64,000 bases of DNA from Dendrophyllia cribrosa (Eukaryota; Cnidaria; Anthozoa; Scleractinia; Dendrophylliidae): the NCBI GenBank assembly GCA_024195265.1, contig JAJLRJ010000001.1:55849202-55913201 (forward strand). The letters run 5' to 3'. Below are positions 22,999 through 33,606 of the stretch, one piece after another. Position numbers and translations under genes: made by a program. The notes beneath the pieces were generated by a model that did no database searches, was not told the DNA's origin, and saw only the letters and a program-made list of their open reading frames with translations. Every line of letters begins with the position of its first letter. Position 1 is the first letter of the stretch.

Positions 22999-25485
22999 CT
23001 TCTTCTTCTTCTTCTCTTCTTCTTCTCTTCTTCTTCTTCTTCTTTCTTCTTCAATCTTCTCGTTTTGAGCAAAGGTATTTAGTCATAGTTTTTCCCTACA
23101 AGCAGGGTAAAATTTGATAACTAGACTTATTTATGTCTGAAGAATTTTGATATTTTAATGAATTGTACCATATTGGCGTCATAAGTAAATTGAGCATTTT
23201 GTTTGATTTCCACTTAAGTAAGTTTATATCAGTATTGTAAGCATTCCGATAATTGTTGGCTTCAACCACTGAAAACATTACATCAAAGATGTGTACAGTC
23301 TTAAGCTAATGCACTTTTGTTTTTTGTGTTGTAAGGTTAATTTGTTTTTGTTTTATCCCTAAAAATTTTCAAACCAGTTTAATATGCAGTTTCCTTTGTC
23401 TCAGATCAATAAATATTGCTCAGATACATTAACGTAATCTGACACAAAAGATAATAAAAATCAAACTGGTTGGAAGAGTTAAGTTACTACTTCAACATCA
23501 AGTCTTCAGTTTAACATTATCTAGTCTTGGAATATTTCCTGAAGTAGCCAATCAACAAATATCAGCATCGCCATTCGATCAAGTGAAAGGAAAGTGTACA
23601 TCTTAATAAATCTACGTAATACAAAGCAACAACCAGTAAACCGTAAACTAGTAGTAATCGCATATTAAAAGGGTGCATTCGACATGTTTGTTAGCAGCTG
23701 AAGGAAGTACGGATGTCGCTTTACACCTTACCGTAAATGAATATGAAGTAGAACAACATACATGTAGCCGTAAAGTTAAAAGATGAACAATCAGTAGCTT
23801 CATAATCGATAAAAAATATACCGATTTCCGCCGATCAGTCGATAAATCAATCAATAAAATCGATATTAATCAATTTGTTGTCGATTTACAGGTGATAAAT
23901 CTGCACCAGTTGCAATCGATTTGCTTCGTCGGGAAGAGTTCAACCACTTTGCTGGCTCTGCCTTCCCAAGAGAAAATCTTACCAGATGTCGCTATTCGTG
24001 CCGGACACGGCGACAAGGTCGGGTTTGCCTTCCGTTTTTCTTTTTATTCTTTCTGTTTTTGTTTCTCATTTGTGAATCGCATTAGATCTGGGTACGGGAA
24101 TACGCAAGCATGCACTGCGAGAAATTTTTGAGCCCATGATACTTGAGATTCGGTGTGATCGGGGTCGTTTTGCAAGCAGAAGCGAAACTAATCAGGGTTT
24201 TAATTATTTGCCAGTTGCTGTTTTACGGACGTTTTTGCCTGCGAGTAACGTACATTACGCATCCAAATTGTTGCTGTCAAAGCAACTTCATCGACAAACA
24301 GGGTCCACACTAACAATTTTCACTAAAATATTGAGGGTATATTTCGGAACGGACCTTGTTTGACCGGCACAAGTAAAGGCTACGCGTAGCCTCCTGTTTA
24401 AAAGTATTTCACACCCACGAATTCGCACAGGCGTCTTTCCTTCAAGCAAATGATATAGCAGACCTCTGTGTGCAGGTTATGGGTACAGAAGTCATTCATT
24501 TTTACTGAGAGGAAGCACTTATCTCACGGTGTGTATGATATTAGCATGGTGGTCATCAGCTTTGCCGGGATAACAATACAAAATATTTAAAGAGCTAGGG
24601 AATAAAAATAAACGTATAATCCAAGGTCCATTCCACGACACACTTGCATCCGCCTGTTAGTTCTGTTTTATTATTCAGTCCTGTTCGCCACGTTACGTAG
24701 AGCAGTTAACAAGGTCAATGTACTTTATTTCTGAGTTTTATTTAATAAATCCATGCTCGATGTCGTAGTAATTTGAGGAAGAGATGTTTTTCTTTTTTTG
24801 TTGTTGGTTACAGCAAACTTTCAGCGACCACATTTATAATATAACTATTCCCACATAAAATTAAATAGTAATTTGAAATTCTGATGTTTATAGAGGTCAT
24901 GACGTTACCACAAACTTCATCAGAGTCTGAAATTAAGTTTAAGAACTCTTGAGCGCCATTGAACTGAAAAAAATTGAAAGCACTAGAAATTTCTGTGACT
25001 TCAAAAGCCACAACTTAGATTGTACAGAAGACCCAAGTTAGAATAGTAGCGACAAATGCTACCATCGAATGTTGAAACAAATGCTACCATCGAATGTTAA
25101 AACATTATAAAAATTGACAAATGATGTAAATGTTATTTACCCGTCCAATCGTTGCAGTGAGGCATTCAAGAAGCTAGTCAGGAATATTGTTATGTTGGAA
25201 CTTTCAACATCCTGTTGTGTCAAACGGATGTGACTTTATATCATTTGTCTTTATCTTTTCAGTTGCATTTCTTTTACGTTAAATTGCTTTAAGAGATGCT
25301 TTGTATTCTCCTTCTAACAATAGAACTTGATTCCTTAAATTAATCGAAACTGTATTTCCATTCTCGTTAATACATTGCTTATTACAAATGTGCCGGTATT
25401 AATTTTTATCATTCGTGCAGCTGACGGCTAAACGGCATACCTTCGATTAAATATATTGCTTTTGTGTTTGTTTGTTTCTTTAGTT
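22001..25485. other. intergenic DNA with CTT microsatellite
   Basis: A (CTT)n run with interruptions lies at 22972-23050 and an (ATT)n run at 22190-22208. The motif CTAGTAGTAATC followed by a GTGCATTCGACA-type sequence at about 23648 also heads the repeat module near 38135. Two tandem copies of AATGCTACCATCGAATGTT lie at about 25055-25100. No gene recognised. Confidence 0.45.
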
Positions 25486-26083
25486 TACCGTGTAGCAAGA
25501 ATTTTTTTGCGGGAGTTTTATTTTGGGAATTGGCGATTTTTTGTGTTTTACGGGAATTTTTTGCGGTTCGAGATGACTGAAATTTCTGCTGGGAACTAAT
25601 TTTTTGAAATTTGCTGTTCAAGCAGCAGAAAATTATCAAGGAAGGAAACTTGATATTTTCAACTTTTATTACTTGTTGAGTTACGGTACGCTCTACTTTA
25701 GTACACTGAATTATATTAAATCCTAGAAGATGATACAGCACTGTCCTAAAGAATTGATGCACGTAACAACAAAATCAAACAAAACGCCCATCCCTGCCCT
25801 CTGCCATGCTCAAGAAAAAAAACTGTTGTTTTTATTTAAAAAAAAAACTTGGTTACTATTAAAAATCAATGTTAAAAGTTGTTACTTACGTTTGATAGCG
25901 TCCCAGTAACGCAAATTTACATTAAGAAGGAGACTTTCTTTATTTGACCAAAGGGAGTAAATTTTTGTGGAGTATTGTATTGCGAGATTTTTTTTCTGCG
26001 GGACTAACCAATTTTTGCGGATCGAGGGCAATCCGCAAAATCCGCAAAAATAAATACCAGCAAAAATTTCATGCTACACGGTA
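25486..26083. mobile_element. 598-bp TIR element, TACCGTGTAGCA ends
   Basis: The left end TACCGTGTAGCAAGAA (25486) and the right end TTCATGCTACACGGTA (ending 26083) are inverted copies. The homology continues inward as T-rich sequence with TTTTTGCGG motifs. If the outermost TA is a target duplication, a Tc1/mariner-like origin is possible. No transposase is encoded. Confidence 0.7.
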
Positions 26084-26611
26084 TCTGGTTTGTTAAACAA
26101 GTTCCTGGCCATTAGGGGTTTACGAAAAAAAAACCCCGATATATCAGCTGGAACACTGTTCCTTTAAGGAAGCATTAAATGGTTAGTAAACATGAAGGCA
26201 AGGCCATAAAAAAATCATGTTTTGGTTTCATAGAAATATACATAAATAACGTAAATGAACGTATATGTTGTTAAAGTAATATTTCGACTTTATTGCAATA
26301 GCCATCATCTGCGCAATAGGCGGATACAACACAGCAAAAGTTTCTATAAAACGTCAATTAGTAACGCAATCAGTTTTAAAAAAAATAGTAGGAGGTCTTG
26401 GCAATGGCGGTAATGGCAATATCAGTTTGAAATGTACGTGGAGCATCTAACCGATGAACACTATCAACATACTTCAATAACTGGGTAATGCAATATTTAT
26501 CTCAAAAGTCAGATTTAGAAACGATCACAAGGCCGATATACCACAGAATAATATAATGTTTTTCAAAAGTGCCGATAGATGAAGTTGAGCGACATCTACA
26601 TCCGTATTTTC

Positions 26612-26622
26612 TGCATAAAAAG
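26612..26622 (+). promoter_or_regulatory. possible TATA box of the peptide-precursor gene
   Basis: GCATAAAAAGG lies about 80-90 bases before the ATG at 26703, a plausible core-promoter distance for a short 5' UTR. It is an eye call only. Confidence 0.35.
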
Positions 26623-26702
26623 GCTTGAAGTAGCGCAGTTGAGTAGTCACTTACAATAATCTATTCAGTCTGTACAGTGTCACCAAAGCATATTCCCTAA
26701 AG

Positions 26703-27037
26703 ATGAGAAGCCCTGTGGCGTTTGCTCTGCTAGGCTTGTTTCTTGGCTGTTCTTTTTTGCAGGCTGTCAAGTCTGAAGAACAAATCCACGATGAGCAAGG
26801 CGCAATCGACTTTCGTGAGACTTCTCCGAATGAAGACTTTAAAGACCAAAACGATGACATAAACTACAACGAAGAAAATGATAATGACATTCAGGAGACA
26901 ACGTCTCCAGATGAAGACACTGAAGACCAAAGCGATGACATGAACTACAACGAAGACGATGACAATGAAGATGGTGATGATGACGATAGCAATTACGAAG
27001 AAGACTATGTAGATGAAAACGAGTTAGAAGATCCTCG
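26703..27037 (+). CDS. arminin-like antimicrobial peptide precursor, exon 1 (signal + acidic propiece)
   Basis: Exon 1 of a two-exon gene predicting a 188-residue secreted precursor. Residues 1 to about 24 (MRSPVAFALLGLFLGCSFLQ, then AVKS) are a signal peptide. From residue 25 the exon is almost entirely D, E and N, with about 40 acidic residues. A segment of roughly 25 residues is duplicated inside it (ETSPNEDFKDQNDDINYNEE and ETTSPDEDTEDQSDDMNYNE). It ends EDPR at a good donor CG|GTAAGTGAG, phase 2. Read alone the frame stops at once in the intron. Acidic pro-regions that neutralise a basic peptide are known from cnidarian arminins. The assignment rests on architecture, not on an alignment. 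The paralogue is at 51166. Confidence 0.8.
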
Positions 27038-27713
27038 GTAAGTGAGACAGTGTTATCTGAAAAAATATCCATATAAAAGTGGGGCCAGTCGCGTCTCAGA
27101 CTATCTTTTTTCTAAAGTAAAAAAAAATATATAATTCAAAGTTACCTTTAGAATTTAGTATTTAAGAACTTAGTGAAACAAGAATCAACAGGCTGAAATT
27201 TAGCAATTTCGGAACACGGCTGCAGGCAATAAAATGTAACAGAATTTTAATTAGAAACACAAGATCTGTCTATTGTACTCTAGTCGTAAGTCACTAATTA
27301 ACATGAAACGATGGAACGAGTCCTCTGGATGGTAAAGATAACAAACTGTCATACTCGAGAAAGAAAGTCCGCTTGAAAAAACATCCAGCAAAATGGCTAA
27401 CGTTTTGTTTTTGTGGTACTTGGAAGGTGGAATGGCCGCTGGCAGTTGACTCTTATCACCATAAAGTACATTCTTCAATAACCTAAACATCGTTACCACA
27501 AATGGCGTTGACCCGGCGTTTATTGGAAACCGGCAGTAACACTCCTGATGTGCCTGTGTTGCTCGATATTGTGAGACCGTTAATGAAATCCTCATGAGTA
27601 TCTATTCAAATAAAAAATGAAGGCGGCCAGTAGTCTACTTTAGGGCGCATTCGTAAGAGTGAAAAGATTTAGAAACTAATTATAATTGCCTCCTGTTTCT
27701 TTTTATTTCCAAG
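27038..27713 (+). other. intron of the arminin-like gene
   Basis: 676 bases, beginning GTAAGTGAG and ending TTTTTATTTCCAAG. The AAG acceptor is unusual next to the more common CAG that lies nine bases further on. Only the AAG junction keeps the arginine-rich frame: the CAG would shift into a frame without basic character. Confidence 0.7.
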
Positions 27714-27945
27714 TGATATGCAGTCGGATGTCATGGATGACCAAGAAGACCCAGCACCCAGACCCGGCTGGCGGCGGTTCCGTCGTAGGCTTCGTCGTCT
27801 TGTTCGTCGTCGTCGTCTTCGTAAACTTGGTCGTATTGCTCGACGTGTTGGTAAAATTGCACGCAAAGTTGGACCCTTTATACGCAAACTTCCGTTTCGT
27901 GTACCAAAAATACCTTTTCCTTTTCCAGGTTTTCCAGGCCGTTAA
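27714..27945 (+). CDS. arminin-like antimicrobial peptide precursor, exon 2 (cationic peptide)
   Basis: Joined in phase 2 to exon 1, this exon reads R-DMQSDVMDDQEDPAPRPGW and then a strongly basic segment (RRFRRRLRRLVRRRRLRKLG, followed by RIARRVGKIARKVGPFIRK). It ends in a proline/phenylalanine tail (PKIPFPFPGFPGR) and a stop at 27943. The last 62 residues contain about 25 Arg/Lys and no acidic residue. The switch from acidic to basic falls 12 residues into exon 2, and DPAPRPGW probably marks the processing region. Spacing of hydrophobic residues between basic pairs would allow an amphipathic helix, so membrane-active antimicrobial function is inferred. AATAAA at 28137-28142 fits the 3' end. 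A histone-like basic protein is an alternative, but the signal peptide argues against it. Confidence 0.8.
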
Positions 27946-28185
27946 GGACGCCAGAAACCATAATAGTCCTGCTTAACTTGTTAAGAGGTGTATTTCATTT
28001 GCATTTATATCGTGTACAATTCAAACGTATTTTACGATAGATGGATTGAAACGTAAAAAAATGTCTGCAACTATAATTAAATCAAGCATCGATGTCAGTG
28101 CGTTTGCATTGTTATTGTCGTTTAATTGATGGAAAAAATAAAAGAAACAGTAGCAATGAGTCATGAGTCTGTTTTAGCGGTTAAA

Positions 28186-28514
28186 GGGGCATTGTCACGC
28201 AGATTTTGCTGTGTTTTGGTTAAATACGCTAAATATATGACAAAGTACCAAATTACATATAATTGCTTTTAGAACACCAAGAAGATAATATCAAGTGATT
28301 TCTTCTAGGAAGAACAAACCATAATAAGTTTTTCTGCGATTTTTCCACTTCCACTTCCATCCTGGCCATCCGCAGCCAAAGATAACGAATTCTAGCTTCT
28401 GTGCACTGTTAGAGTATTTGTTAACAAAACTGGAACATTATTTGTAGGTTTCCATTGAAACAAATATGTTTTTTGGCTTTTCAAAGTGATACTAAAAATA
28501 GGTGACATAGCCCC
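28186..28514. mobile_element. MITE-like element, AGGGGC(A/T)NTGTCACG ends
   Basis: The left end AGGGGCATTGTCACGC and the right end GGTGACATAGCCCCT are inverted copies. A related end (AAGGGGCTATGTCGCG) occurs in the tandem module near 38822 and 40225. No coding capacity. The target duplication is not clear. Confidence 0.5.
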
Positions 28515-28813
28515 TGTGAGCCTTGTTCACATTAGCGACATAACGACATAACGGCAAATGCAAAACACAGCTTATATCGATGTTTTTTGTAACCAGAGTA
28601 AACAACACAACAAGCAAAATAACAGGAACATAATATAAGGACTGCAAGCCTATCCTTCGCTTCCCACTATCTGAAGGCCTGGAACAGACTGGATGGCCCG
28701 AGTACCTTAAATTCTTTATAAATTCGATTTTACTGGGAAAAAAATCGCACCCTGTGAAACATTTTGCTGTTATATTTGTTTTAAATTTCTGGAATCAGCT
28801 TACATTGACTTAA

Positions 28814-29412
28814 GGACGTTCGCGCGAAAATCTTCTAACATTGATTTTTTTGGCAATGAATTCAGAAACGCAAAAAAAAAACCGACTTTGTTTCCGAGAT
28901 AACTAGATATCTGAAAGGCGATCCTTATATTGAAAAAAATTGTCTTCCTTACTGAATATGGCCCCAATGTCTGACGTTAGTGTAAAAATATAATAATTGT
29001 AAATAACTCTCTTAAATGCCAATTTTATACGAGTGGGTCTTTTAAGCACATTCATTCAACTAGTGATGACCCTTCAAGTAAATCTAATCTTTAAACGACA
29101 GAATTTGTATACTCTGACAGCGGCAAGTTGGCAATGTCGAGCGGGTAGAAAATGGAAAAAATTCCTGCACTTATTTTTTGTTAATTTCTACAATCTATCG
29201 AGAATTAGAAAGAAAATTATCTATCAGAAACAAAAATGAGGGTCACCGACCATCAAAGCGAGTTTAATCTAAGCAAAGTTAACACAACAGCTACCAGCCC
29301 TTTATGTGCTTAGATTTCTTCTCTTGCGCGTTCTCGTGCATGACGTAGCATGGAGTTGGGACATGAATTGCGTGTGCTATAAGGTGCGCATTAACAATAA
29401 GCGCGAAAGTCC
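28814..29412. mobile_element. 599-bp TTAA-flanked MITE
   Basis: GGACGTTCGCGCGAAA at the left and GCGCGAAAGTCC at the right are inverted ends, each bordered by TTAA (28810-28813 and 29413-29416). The flanks (ATTGAC on the left, CAAGTTTCAGCA on the right) are close together, inverted, in a related repeat at about 34270-34450. There they are separated by only about 20 bases, so that copy approximates the unfilled site. TTAA targets are used by piggyBac- and Kolobok-type transposases. Confidence 0.6.
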
Positions 29413-29861
29413 TTAACAAGTTTCAGCAAAAATGTATTAAGGTCATCAAAATAAAGCGCTAAAATTCTCTTAAAATTTTAAATACTTGCGCTAGTTACCC
29501 CAGGAGGGGAAGGAGCATGTACGCTCCATCATGGGCTAAAGGAAAAGTGCATTTCGACTAAATATATAGTTTTATTTATCTCAAAAATCTTACACTGCTC
29601 ACACTAAGTAGTCCTGTGTCTTTTAGTGTCCTTTCTCTCCATATATTTTGTAGACAAAGCTTTCAAAACACTGCTTCGATTTAGAATTAGTGCTAGCATT
29701 CGTAAAGTCTTGGTAACCAAGCATTTTTATCGAATCCGGGGCGCGGGCGCTGAGCTACGGTGGCCCATTAGTGCCACTGCTACACACTGTAAAACAAAGC
29801 CGTCTCTGTATAAAAACTCGCCTCCTTCCATACAAGTATAAGCCTGTTGCATAGAAATGAG

Positions 29862-30185
29862 CGTCCTCGGTAGAAATTAGCCTCCTCCGTAGAAATGAGC
29901 CTCCTCCGTAGAAATGAGCCTCCTCCGTAGAAATGTGCCTCCTCCGTAGAAATGGGCCTCCTCCGTAGAAATGTGCCTCCTCCGTAGAAATGAGCCTGCT
30001 CCGTAGAAATAAGCCTCCTCCGTAGAAATAAGCCTTCTCCGTAGAAATCATCCTCCTCCGTAGAAATGAGCCTCCTCCGTAGAAATGCGCCTCCTCCGTA
30101 GAAATGCGCCTCCTCCGTAGAAATCCGCCTCCTCCGTAGAAATGAGCCTCCTCTGTAAAAATGTGCCTCCTCTATAAAAATGAGC
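29862..30185 (-). repeat. 19-bp minisatellite, left arm (~17 units)
   Basis: Units of the form CCTCCTCCGTAGAAATGAG repeat every 19 bases. Because 19 is not a multiple of three, translation cycles through a 19-residue pattern (HFYGGG/FLRRR/ISTEE). Those open frames are artefacts of the repeat. Confidence 0.9.
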
Positions 30186-30239
30186 GTTAATAATAATGAC
30201 AGGCCAAACGCGCCTCCTATTGGTCGATATGTTGTATCT

Positions 30240-30272
30240 ATAACCTTCACATCATAGTTTAGCTCTTACGAC

Positions 30273-30347
<75 letters not shown>

Positions 30348-31400
30348 ACACAGAGTATGGTTTTTGGCATTTTTGTCCTGAACAGGGTATATAATTTAAC
30401 GTGAGTCTGTCCTAACAGGGTCTGAGTGTCCTAAACAGGGTATGGTTCCAGTTACTTTCGCACTTGTGGCGACTTACCTTGTCGTGATTAGTATATTCAT
30501 GCGAAGGCGAAGTCGTTTTCTTACAAAGGATCAGTCTAACCATTTTTTTAAAGCTCAGATCAAAAACCACGCTTGAGCCGTGTCTTAGACAGGGTCCTAA
30601 AATAGAGGATGTTGTCCTACACAGGGTAGGTATTTTCGTTTACTTTTGTCCTAAACAGGATCAGGGTCTCAGACCCTCAGCGGCACCCCAATATATACCC
30701 AAATATTGGTTAAGTACCGCCCCCCCTCACCCCCGGGTCTTACGAGTATGTCTAATTTAAAGACTTTCCCTTTCTGTAAGAGATTATGTGAGGCTCCTTG
30801 AATATTTCTTTCAATAATGGTTGCCTTTCTATAATATACCATTTGTTCATTAAAATGGTTTTTAAATTAGGCACAGAAGGGCGGTATTCTGTTACAAACG
30901 GTAATATTCTTTTGTTTGTTTTCGATTTTGTTTTCAAAGTCGACATTCTTTCGCGATGATTAACTTCTGAGAGCGTTTTATCTATGAGGTTATCTGGGTA
31001 ACCTCTTGTATGAAGTCTTTGTTTGAAGAGGCTTATATTTTCCTCAAAAGTTGTCTTTGAGGAATTAGTCTAAGTAACCTCAGAGCTTCGCCCTTGATAA
31101 ATCCTTTCTTGACCCCTGGAGGGTGCAAGAGGAAAAATGGGTATATTGGAAAGTTTTTGTCGGTTTGAAGTGTGTTCTAACATCAAGAATAGATTATTTC
31201 TTAAATCTGTCGCCCTTGTATATGCATGTATCCAGAAAAGTAATTTCTGTTTCTGAGATATCAGCCGTGAATTTTATGGTCGGGTGATGGTTGTTTGCTA
31301 GTTCAATGAATACAGTGTAAGCCTTTTTCTTCTTTGCTTATGTCCCATAAAGAGATCACATCGTCAATAATCTTTTCCACACCAGTGGTTTGGTGGGGCT
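30240..31400 (-). pseudogene. Penelope-like retroelement fragment, reverse-transcriptase C-terminus
   Basis: On the minus strand, from about 31390 down, broken frames read VDDVISLWD, HPTIKFTAEISETEITFLDT, YKGDRF, FQYTHFSSC and then PFVTEYRPSVPNLKTILMNK, QPLLKEIFKEPHIISYRKGK. This order is typical of the region after the catalytic core of Penelope-like elements. Several frameshifts and stops make it inactive. The coding sequence is interrupted by the G-run element at 30272-30737 and resumes beyond it. No GIY-YIG endonuclease region is seen. Confidence 0.8.
30272..30737. mobile_element. G-run-ended DNA transposon, copy 2
   Basis: The ends are CCCGGGG... and ...CCCCCGGG, flanked by TCTTACGA on both sides (30264-30271 and 30738-30745). 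It is inserted in the Penelope fragment: removing the element and one TCTTACGA restores a continuous minus-strand reading LDILVRAKL. The left G run is 72 bases in this assembly. Internal CCTAAACAGGGT motifs are those of copy 1, in the opposite direction. Confidence 0.9.
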
Positions 31401-31460
31401 ATGACTTACAAGGCGTGTCTCGACCTCTACTAACTATGACCGCAGACAAGATATTTGCTG

Positions 31461-31580
31461 ATCATGTTTAGGACAAAAGTAAACGAAAATACCTACCCTG
31501 TGTAGGACAACATCCTCTATTTTAGGACCCTGTCTAGGACACGGCTCAAGCGTGGTTATTGATCTGAGCTTTAAAAAAAT
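31461..31580. mobile_element. partial G-run-family element, copy 4
   Basis: About 120 bases (TGTTTAGGACAAAAGTAAAC ... GAGCTTTAAAAAAATG) match the interior of copies 1 and 2, with no terminal G run. It is fused directly to the right minisatellite arm, so a rearrangement, not a simple insertion, made this junction. Confidence 0.75.
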
Positions 31581-31720
31581 GAGGCACATTTCTACGGAGG
31601 AGGCTCATTTCTACGGAGGAGGCCCATTTCTACGGAGGAGGCACATTTCTACGGAGGAGGCTCATTTCTACGGAGGAGGCTCATTTCTACCGAGGAGGCT
31701 CATTTCTATGCAACAGGCTT
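31581..31720 (+). repeat. 19-bp minisatellite, right arm (~7 units)
   Basis: Units of CTCATTTCTACGGAGGAGG, the reverse complement of the array at 29862-30185. The array is shorter than its partner, as expected of unstable tandem repeats. Confidence 0.9.
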
Positions 31721-32233
31721 ATACTTGTATGGAAAACAAGTATCATTGCACAGAGGAGGCGAGTTTTTATACAGAGACGGCTTTGTTTTACAGTGTGTAG
31801 CAGTGGCACTAATGGGCCACCGTACTAAGCCCTCGGTGTTTAATCATAAAAATCACTGGATGGGAAAAGGTTCGGCCGTTGCTAAGAGGTTGGACTATTG
31901 GCCAATCGTTGGCTAGAAGACAATGGCAATTGATTCGTCCTCAGATTCGTCCTCAGCTGGTAAGAGCAAAGAGTCATGTCCAGTCCCTTGATAGTACTTC
32001 TAGTTATAAAACAAAAAGACGACTCTCCCCACTGGGATGATTGTGACAAAAATGTCACCGGAATATGTTTCTTCCCTATTTTTAAAGCCGGTACAGAATT
32101 TAACGTCCGCCGGGCTTCTTCTGCATCTAGGCCTATTGCCTCGTTTTCTTTGCCTCTTTGTTGCTTTTCGGCTCTTTAATCAACGCTGAAACATTTGTTT
32201 TTTTTATTAGGGAACTTTTTGCAAGAACTATAA

Positions 32234-33606
32234 GCTACCACTATTGCGACGACGGCTAGTCTCCCACGCAGCGGTTATTTGTCTCGTCACACAACCCTCC
32301 TCCCCACTAACCGCTTCTGAAACCTGGACCACATTCCTTGCCTATTGTGTTTGCGATAAATTCAGCGAACCAATCATGTATCAGCAAAATGAAAATGACG
32401 TCAGTTTTCGCGCGAAAAAAGGCCGGTGGTTTCCGGTTTTCGTGTGCCAGACATCCTAGCCCCCCCCCGGGGGGGGGGGGGGGGGGGGGGGGAGGGGGGT
32501 TACTCTACAAATTTTTGGGTGGGGGTGTGCCGCTGGGACTCTGAGACCCTTAGCCTATACTAGACCATTTTAGCTGCATTTTCCAACCCTATCCTAGACT
32601 AAACACCGAAAAACCCTACCCTATCCTAGACATATTCCAGACTCGCTATTTTTCCAGAAACTCGTTCACTATCACAGTCTAAGATGCCAGGGGTCAGTAG
32701 AAATGCCGTACTGCCCACCGTACCGATTTTTAAATGCCATTTGCCAGTTAACTTCGTCCAGACTAAATTCTTCACTCAACTGATCAGTTTCGCGGAATAT
32801 GATACCCTACTCTAGACCAAAAATCTCTGAATACTATACCCTATCCCAGACTAAACTGCCTGAAAACCATACCCTTCACAGCGGCACATACCTCTATAGC
32901 TCATATATGGGAGTACCCCCCACCCCCCGGGATCCTAGCTCAGTACTGAATTTTCCTTGGTGTTATGGCAGATGAAACTCCAATAAAAGTCGTCGAAGAT
33001 AGCTCTAGGTGCTTTACGTGTCCATCGCTTTCAGTGTACAAAAGAAACCACTTGCATCCATAAGAATTACAAAACAGCTGCCATGCTGGAGATTCAAGTA
33101 TTTCAAACCGGATGCTGAATGACGCCATACGTCTGACAATGGAGGTACTGCGTAGCTCCGAGAAACACGTCAAATTAAACGCAGAATAAACTATGAGGAG
33201 ATAAAAAAAGTTGCACAAGATGCCACTATTCCAATATAGACCGTGACTATCGCATAAGAATTGGATCTTAGACTCTTTTAGCCGTGATGAAGAAACACTA
33301 TCTCGCAAGTTATGCTAACCGCAGACTTGCGCTCACATTAAATCACGGTTTTAATGTCACCTTTTATAACAACTTCGCGAAAACATCCAACTGAGTCAAC
33401 GATAAAACGCATGCTATGATTGGACAAGTCACGCTTGGAGAATTTGGCGCAAGCAAGTTCCGAAAATGGCACTGCAACTGTGATTGGCTTAAATCGGGCA
33501 AGGAATGTGGTCCATGTTTCAGCAGCCGTTAGTGGGGAGGAGCATTGCGTGACGAGACAAATAACGGCTGCGTGGGAGACAAGACGACGGCGAGAATAGC
33601 CCATCG
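32234..33606. repeat. inverted repeat pair around a G-run element
   Basis: The segment 32247-32342 (CTCCCACGCAGCGGTTATTT, GTCTCGTCAC, CCTCCCCACTAACCGC) recurs inverted at 33498-33595. The arms are about 95-100 bases with moderate divergence. They enclose copy 3 of the G-run family. The interior includes an open frame at 32940-33308 that I cannot identify. Confidence 0.65.
32461..32931. mobile_element. G-run-ended DNA transposon, copy 3 (diverged subfamily)
   Basis: The ends are CCCCCCCCGGGG...GGTTACTC and GGGAGTACCCCCCACCCCCCGGG. ATCCTAGC is duplicated on both sides (32453-32460 and 32932-32939). The ends and GTGCCGCTG/GCGGCAC positions match copies 1 and 2. The internal repeats read CCTATCCTAGACTA instead of CCTGTTTAGGACA, so this is a separate subfamily sharing termini. 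Confidence 0.85.

Larger units (their letters stand above)
29756..31824. mobile_element. 2.07-kb foldback element with 19-bp minisatellite arms
   Basis: The left end TACGGTGGCCCATTAGTGCC (from 29756) is matched by its complement ending at 31824. Inward both arms carry the sequence complementary to CAGTGTGTAGCAGTGG, then GCAACAGGCTTATACTTG-type sequence, then a 19-bp tandem repeat in opposite orientations. The centre holds a broken Penelope element, one complete G-run element (30272-30737) and part of another. A TA target duplication is possible but not certain. No transposase seen. Confidence 0.75.

Noticed and set aside
22972..23050. CTT run as a functional polypyrimidine tract
   Set aside because: It is an ordinary interrupted microsatellite with no exon after it.
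29755..30250. Open frames with repeated HFYGGG/FLRRR/ISTEE
   Set aside because: A 19-bp tandem repeat gives a 19-residue cycle in each frame; not a protein family.
11682..31720. CRISPR-like arrays
   Set aside because: Repeats here are head-to-tail or variable minisatellites without unique spacers, and the genome is eukaryotic.
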